Below, piece by piece: positions 34,458-36,769 of a stretch of DNA of 36,769 bases. Source of the stretch: Comamonadaceae bacterium. Lineage in GTDB: Bacteria > Pseudomonadota > Gammaproteobacteria > Burkholderiales > Burkholderiaceae_C. The notes under the pieces were generated by a model. The model searched no databases. It saw only the letters and a list, made by a program, of their open reading frames with translations, and had not been told where the DNA came from. The stretch spans positions 1 through 36,769 of the forward strand of contig CANGME010000023.1 of the NCBI GenBank assembly GCA_947455145.1, given 5' to 3'. The position numbers and the translations under genes were made by a program. Within the stretch, counting starts at the first letter, position 1. Every line of letters starts with the position of its first letter.

Positions 34458-35195
34458 ATGACAACTGAAACGTCTCATGTTCGAAGTTTTCTAAAAAATT
34501 CACAAAAAGCCTACGGCTATCTATCGCGCCAGTTTGTGCGCATCTCTACCCTTCATTTGGTTGATAAGGTTGAAATTGCTCAGCACCTGCTCGCCTTGCC
34601 AAAGCGAGACCGCTATTTGCGCTTTGGCTACATCGCGACTGATGAGCACATCCAAAACTACGTGAGTGGCCTTAATTTTGAGCGCGATCATATATACGGC
34701 ATTTACAACCGACAAGCGTTACTTGTTGCTGTGGCGCATGTCGCAAACACATGCGCGCCCAATCAATCGCCGTATAGCTTTGGGCTTGGACTATCGGATA
34801 GCGCCGAGTTTGGCGTGTCTGTGCTGACAGCGTATCGCGGCAAAGGCCATGGTGGGCGATTGTTTAGCCGCGCCGTCACCCATGCGCGTAACCAAGGGGT
34901 GAGTGAATTTCATATTCATGCGCTGTCAGAGAATGCGCAGATGCTGCATATCGCCAAAAAGCATGGAGCAACCCTTGTAAATTACGGCGGTGAGACTGAG
35001 GCGCACCTGCTCCTGCCGAAGGCAGACTTGGATAGTCGCATGTCGGAGATCATGGCGGATCATTTTGGAAATATCGATTACAGCCTTGCACATGGCAAGA
35101 ATTGGACGCAGACTTTGTGGTGGTCAGTTTATGGCCAGCGGCAACACTTCTCCGCCTTCGTACAAGCCTCATTAGCGCTAATTAAAGGCCAGTAA
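34458..35195 (+). CDS. GNAT-family N-acetyltransferase
   Basis: This 245-residue protein has the acetyl-CoA motif VLTAYRGKGHGGRLFSRAV (about 126-144, with Arg-Gly-Lys-Gly-His-Gly) and the following strand-helix ALSENAQMLHIAKKHGATL. The first 40 and last 50 residues are not typical of small GNATs and may bind the substrate. The substrate is unknown. It stands alone under its own promoter. AAAGG lies in the few bases before the ATG, too close for a normal ribosome site if transcription starts where predicted. Confidence 0.85.
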   Translation: MTTETSHVRSFLKNSQKAYGYLSRQFVRISTLHLVDKVEIAQHLLALPKRDRYLRFGYIATDEHIQNYVSGLNFERDHIYGIYNRQALLVAVAHVANTCAPNQSPYSFGLGLSDSAEFGVSVLTAYRGKGHGGRLFSRAVTHARNQGVSEFHIHALSENAQMLHIAKKHGATLVNYGGETEAHLLLPKADLDSRMSEIMADHFGNIDYSLAHGKNWTQTLWWSVYGQRQHFSAFVQASLALIKGQ

Positions 35196-35310
35196 CCTAG
35201 AATTGTTTGCCGCATACGCAGATGATGCCTTGAAGGTTTTCTGCTGGGCATAAATGCGGACACAAAAGTCACAAAGAACCCGATCCCCAGAATGCGACCG
35301 TCGTTAACGG

Positions 35311-35325
35311 TGCTGCGACGCAGCA
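35311..35325. repeat. Perfect short hairpin in the gene-free stretch before ychF
   Basis: TGCTGC and GCAGCA pair around GAC. A second hairpin (ACCGT/ACGGT) lies just before it at about 35296-35310. The rest of 35196-35442 holds nothing I can assign. Confidence 0.4.
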
Positions 35326-35442
35326 GGGATTCGCTGATCAGTACAATTGGGATAAGTTTCCCCCAAGAAAAAACGAGGGCAAAAACCTAGGAATCGGGCC
35401 GTTTTTGGCTGGTTCTTTGGTTATTAATATCGGTAGCGCGTC

Positions 35443-35490
35443 GCGCTGATCGGGCACCTTCACCACACTCACATTGGGTTCGATGGTGCA
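35443..35490 (-). pseudogene. Inverted fragment of a ychF gene
   Basis: On the minus strand this stretch encodes [19 protein letters not shown], which matches [16 protein letters not shown] of the downstream ychF. At DNA level it is the reverse complement of 35621-35668 with 39 of 48 identical. No more of ychF is recognisable on either side. Confidence 0.75.
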
Positions 35491-35518
35491 ATGGGGATTA
35501 ATTCCAAAGGATATTTTC

Positions 35519-36610
35519 ATGAGTTTGAAGTGCGGCATCGTGGGCTTGCCCAACGTCGGTAAATCGACCCTTTTCAACGCCTTGACCAAAGCGGGCATTG
35601 CGGCAGAGAACTACCCTTTTTGCACCATTGAGCCCAATGTGGGCATGGTGGAAGTGCCTGATCCGCGCTTGCAGCAGTTGGCCGCGATCATCAGCCCTGA
35701 GCGCATCGTGCCGGCGATTGTGGAGTTTGTCGACATTGCGGGTTTGGTGGCGGGCGCTAGCACGGGCGAGGGCCTGGGTAACAAGTTTTTGGCCCACATC
35801 CGTGAGACCGATGCCATCGTGAATGTGGTGCGCTGTTTTGAAGACGACAACGTGATTCACGTGGCGGGCAAGGTGGATCCGATCTCCGACATTGAAGTGA
35901 TCCAGACCGAGCTGTGTCTGGCCGATCTGAGTGCGGTGGAAAAAGCACTGCACCGCGTCACCAAAACGGCACGCTCGGGCGACAAAGAATCCATCAAGCT
36001 GGTGGCGATTTTGGAGAAATGCCAAGCCGCCCTGAATGAAGCCAAGCCGGTGCGCACGCTGGATTTCAGCAAGGAAGAGCTGCCTTTGCTGCAGCAGTTT
36101 TTCTTGATCACCGCCAAGCCCGCCATGTTTGTGGCCAACGTGAGCGAAGACGGGTTCAAGGACAACCCGCTGCTGGATCGTTTGACAGAATTTGCGGCGA
36201 AACAAAACGCCCCGGTGGTGGCTATCAGCGCGCAAATGGAGGCCGAGATGGCCGAGATGAGCGATGACGATCGCCAGATGTTTTTAGAAGAACTTGGTCA
36301 AACCGAGCCAGGGCTGAACCGCCTGATTCGCGCGGCTTTCAAGCTGCTGGGCTTGCAAACCTATTTCACGGCAGGCGTGAAAGAGGTGCGCGCCTGGACG
36401 ATTCATGTGGGCGACACGGGCCCGCAAGCCGCAGGCGTGATCCACACCGATTTTGAGAAGGGCTACATCCGCGCCCAGACCATCGCCTTTGACGACTACA
36501 TCACCTACAAAGGTGAGCAGGGCTCCAAGGACGCGGGCAAGATGCGCTCAGAGGGCAAGGAGTACGTCGTCAAGGATGGTGATGTGATGAACTTCTTGTT
36601 TAGCTCTTAA
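35519..36610 (+). CDS. ychF: Ribosome-binding ATPase YchF
   Basis: This 363-residue Obg-related P-loop protein hydrolyses ATP rather than GTP. It shows GLPNVGKST (9-17), the switch region with [13 protein letters not shown] and [10 protein letters not shown], the variant base-recognition motif NVSE (207-210) that marks ATP preference, and a C-terminal TGS domain ([17 protein letters not shown], ending DVMNFLF). The open frame extends 15 codons upstream, but the ATG at 35519 has AAAGGA eight bases before it and gives the exact E. coli length. An inverted piece of its own coding region lies just upstream. Confidence 0.97.
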   Translation: MSLKCGIVGLPNVGKSTLFNALTKAGIAAENYPFCTIEPNVGMVEVPDPRLQQLAAIISPERIVPAIVEFVDIAGLVAGASTGEGLGNKFLAHIRETDAIVNVVRCFEDDNVIHVAGKVDPISDIEVIQTELCLADLSAVEKALHRVTKTARSGDKESIKLVAILEKCQAALNEAKPVRTLDFSKEELPLLQQFFLITAKPAMFVANVSEDGFKDNPLLDRLTEFAAKQNAPVVAISAQMEAEMAEMSDDDRQMFLEELGQTEPGLNRLIRAAFKLLGLQTYFTAGVKEVRAWTIHVGDTGPQAAGVIHTDFEKGYIRAQTIAFDDYITYKGEQGSKDAGKMRSEGKEYVVKDGDVMNFLFSS

Positions 36611-36622
36611 GTTGAAGGTCAA

Positions 36623-36639
36623 GCTTCAAAATTTGAAGC
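36623..36639. terminator. Weak hairpin between convergent genes
   Basis: GCTTC and GAAGC pair around AAAATTT between ychF and the convergent partial gene. It has no T-run on the plus strand and may act only weakly. Confidence 0.3.
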
Positions 36640-36769
36640 CGCCGGGAAACAACCACAGCAGGGCCGCTGTCATGGTGATGTAGCGAGCCAGTTTGCCAAT
36701 GGCCATGTAGATAAAGCAAGGCCAAAACGGCAACTTGAGCCAGCCCGCTACGGCACACAACGGGTCGCC
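36626..36769 (-). CDS. YqaA/DedA-like membrane protein, C-terminal part (runs off the window)
   Basis: The last 47 residues read GDPLCAVAGWLKLPFWPCFI, then YMAIGKLARYITMTAALLW to the stop at 36626. GDP, the short amphipathic AGWLxLPFW and the AIGKxARY helix are the C-terminal pattern of the YqaA branch of DedA/VTT-domain inner-membrane proteins, linked to lipid-carrier handling in related families. It is convergent with ychF. The start lies outside the window. Confidence 0.8.
   Translation of the reverse strand, partial: GDPLCAVAGWLKLPFWPCFIYMAIGKLARYITMTAALLWLFPGGFKF

Noticed and set aside
35498-36235. A 245-codon minus-strand frame opposite ychF
   Set aside because: It is a shadow of ychF; His/Gln-rich composition without recognisable domain.

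Overview
Organism. The window looks like a chromosomal stretch of a Gram-negative betaproteobacterium, most likely Burkholderiales and probably Comamonadaceae. The GC content is fairly high and GTG and TTG starts are common. Housekeeping genes (anmK, an M23 endopeptidase, tyrS, a UbiH-type hydroxylase, dsbC, ychF) sit beside an AT-richer accessory island at about 17-19.4 kb. This placement is inferred from gene content and composition; there is no rRNA or other taxonomic marker.

Layout. (1) 1-13.1 kb is a surface-polysaccharide locus. It holds two GT4 glycosyltransferases, an ABC exporter (wzm/wzt, with a C-terminal sugar-binding domain on Wzt), a CRP-type regulator, and gmd plus rmd, which make GDP-D-rhamnose. 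It also holds a TPR/beta-barrel outer-membrane protein, a secreted FecR-domain protein, a methyltransferase with a coiled-coil tail, and a 963-residue double glycosyltransferase. The parts resemble the Pseudomonas common-antigen (D-rhamnan) pathway plus a methyl-capping, length-controlling enzyme. (2) 13.1-14.3 kb holds an intact higBA pair and a BrnA antitoxin whose BrnT toxin is broken. (3) 14.5-17.0 kb encodes an abundant-looking DUF4214/RTX surface protein (S-layer candidate) with a strong ribosome site and a clear terminator. (4) 17.0-24.5 kb is accessory DNA: a GT4 enzyme, small DUF4160/DUF2442 genes, decayed duplicated fragments, antitoxins without toxins, an OGT/SPINDLY-type transferase, a methyltransferase with a regulatory domain, and a cyclophilin lipoprotein. 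Three copies of a 19-bp repeat lie just after stop codons here. (5) 24.5-36.8 kb is mostly core genome (anmK, M23 peptidase, tyrS, a DinJ/YafQ pair, M61 peptidase, dsbC, ubiquinone hydroxylase, MOSC, rhodanese, GNAT, ychF, YqaA).

How it may work together. The strongest candidate for an undescribed system is the surface module at 1-17 kb. A perfect CRP-type palindrome lies between two divergent operons. One of these, TPR/barrel-rmd-gmd-crp, encodes a regulator with the RETVxR recognition helix that reads such sites. A second CRP-type site precedes the RTX surface protein. The large glycosyltransferase and the surface protein both carry DUF4214-like segments. I infer a co-regulated circuit that builds a capped D-rhamnose polysaccharide and the surface protein that may sit on it.

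A second theme is toxin loss: three antitoxins (BrnA, Phd, HigA) are intact while each partner toxin survives only as a short fragment. A third is an inverted fragment of ychF just upstream of ychF, which could fold the ychF leader into a long hairpin. No tRNA, rRNA, CRISPR array or complete insertion sequence was seen.
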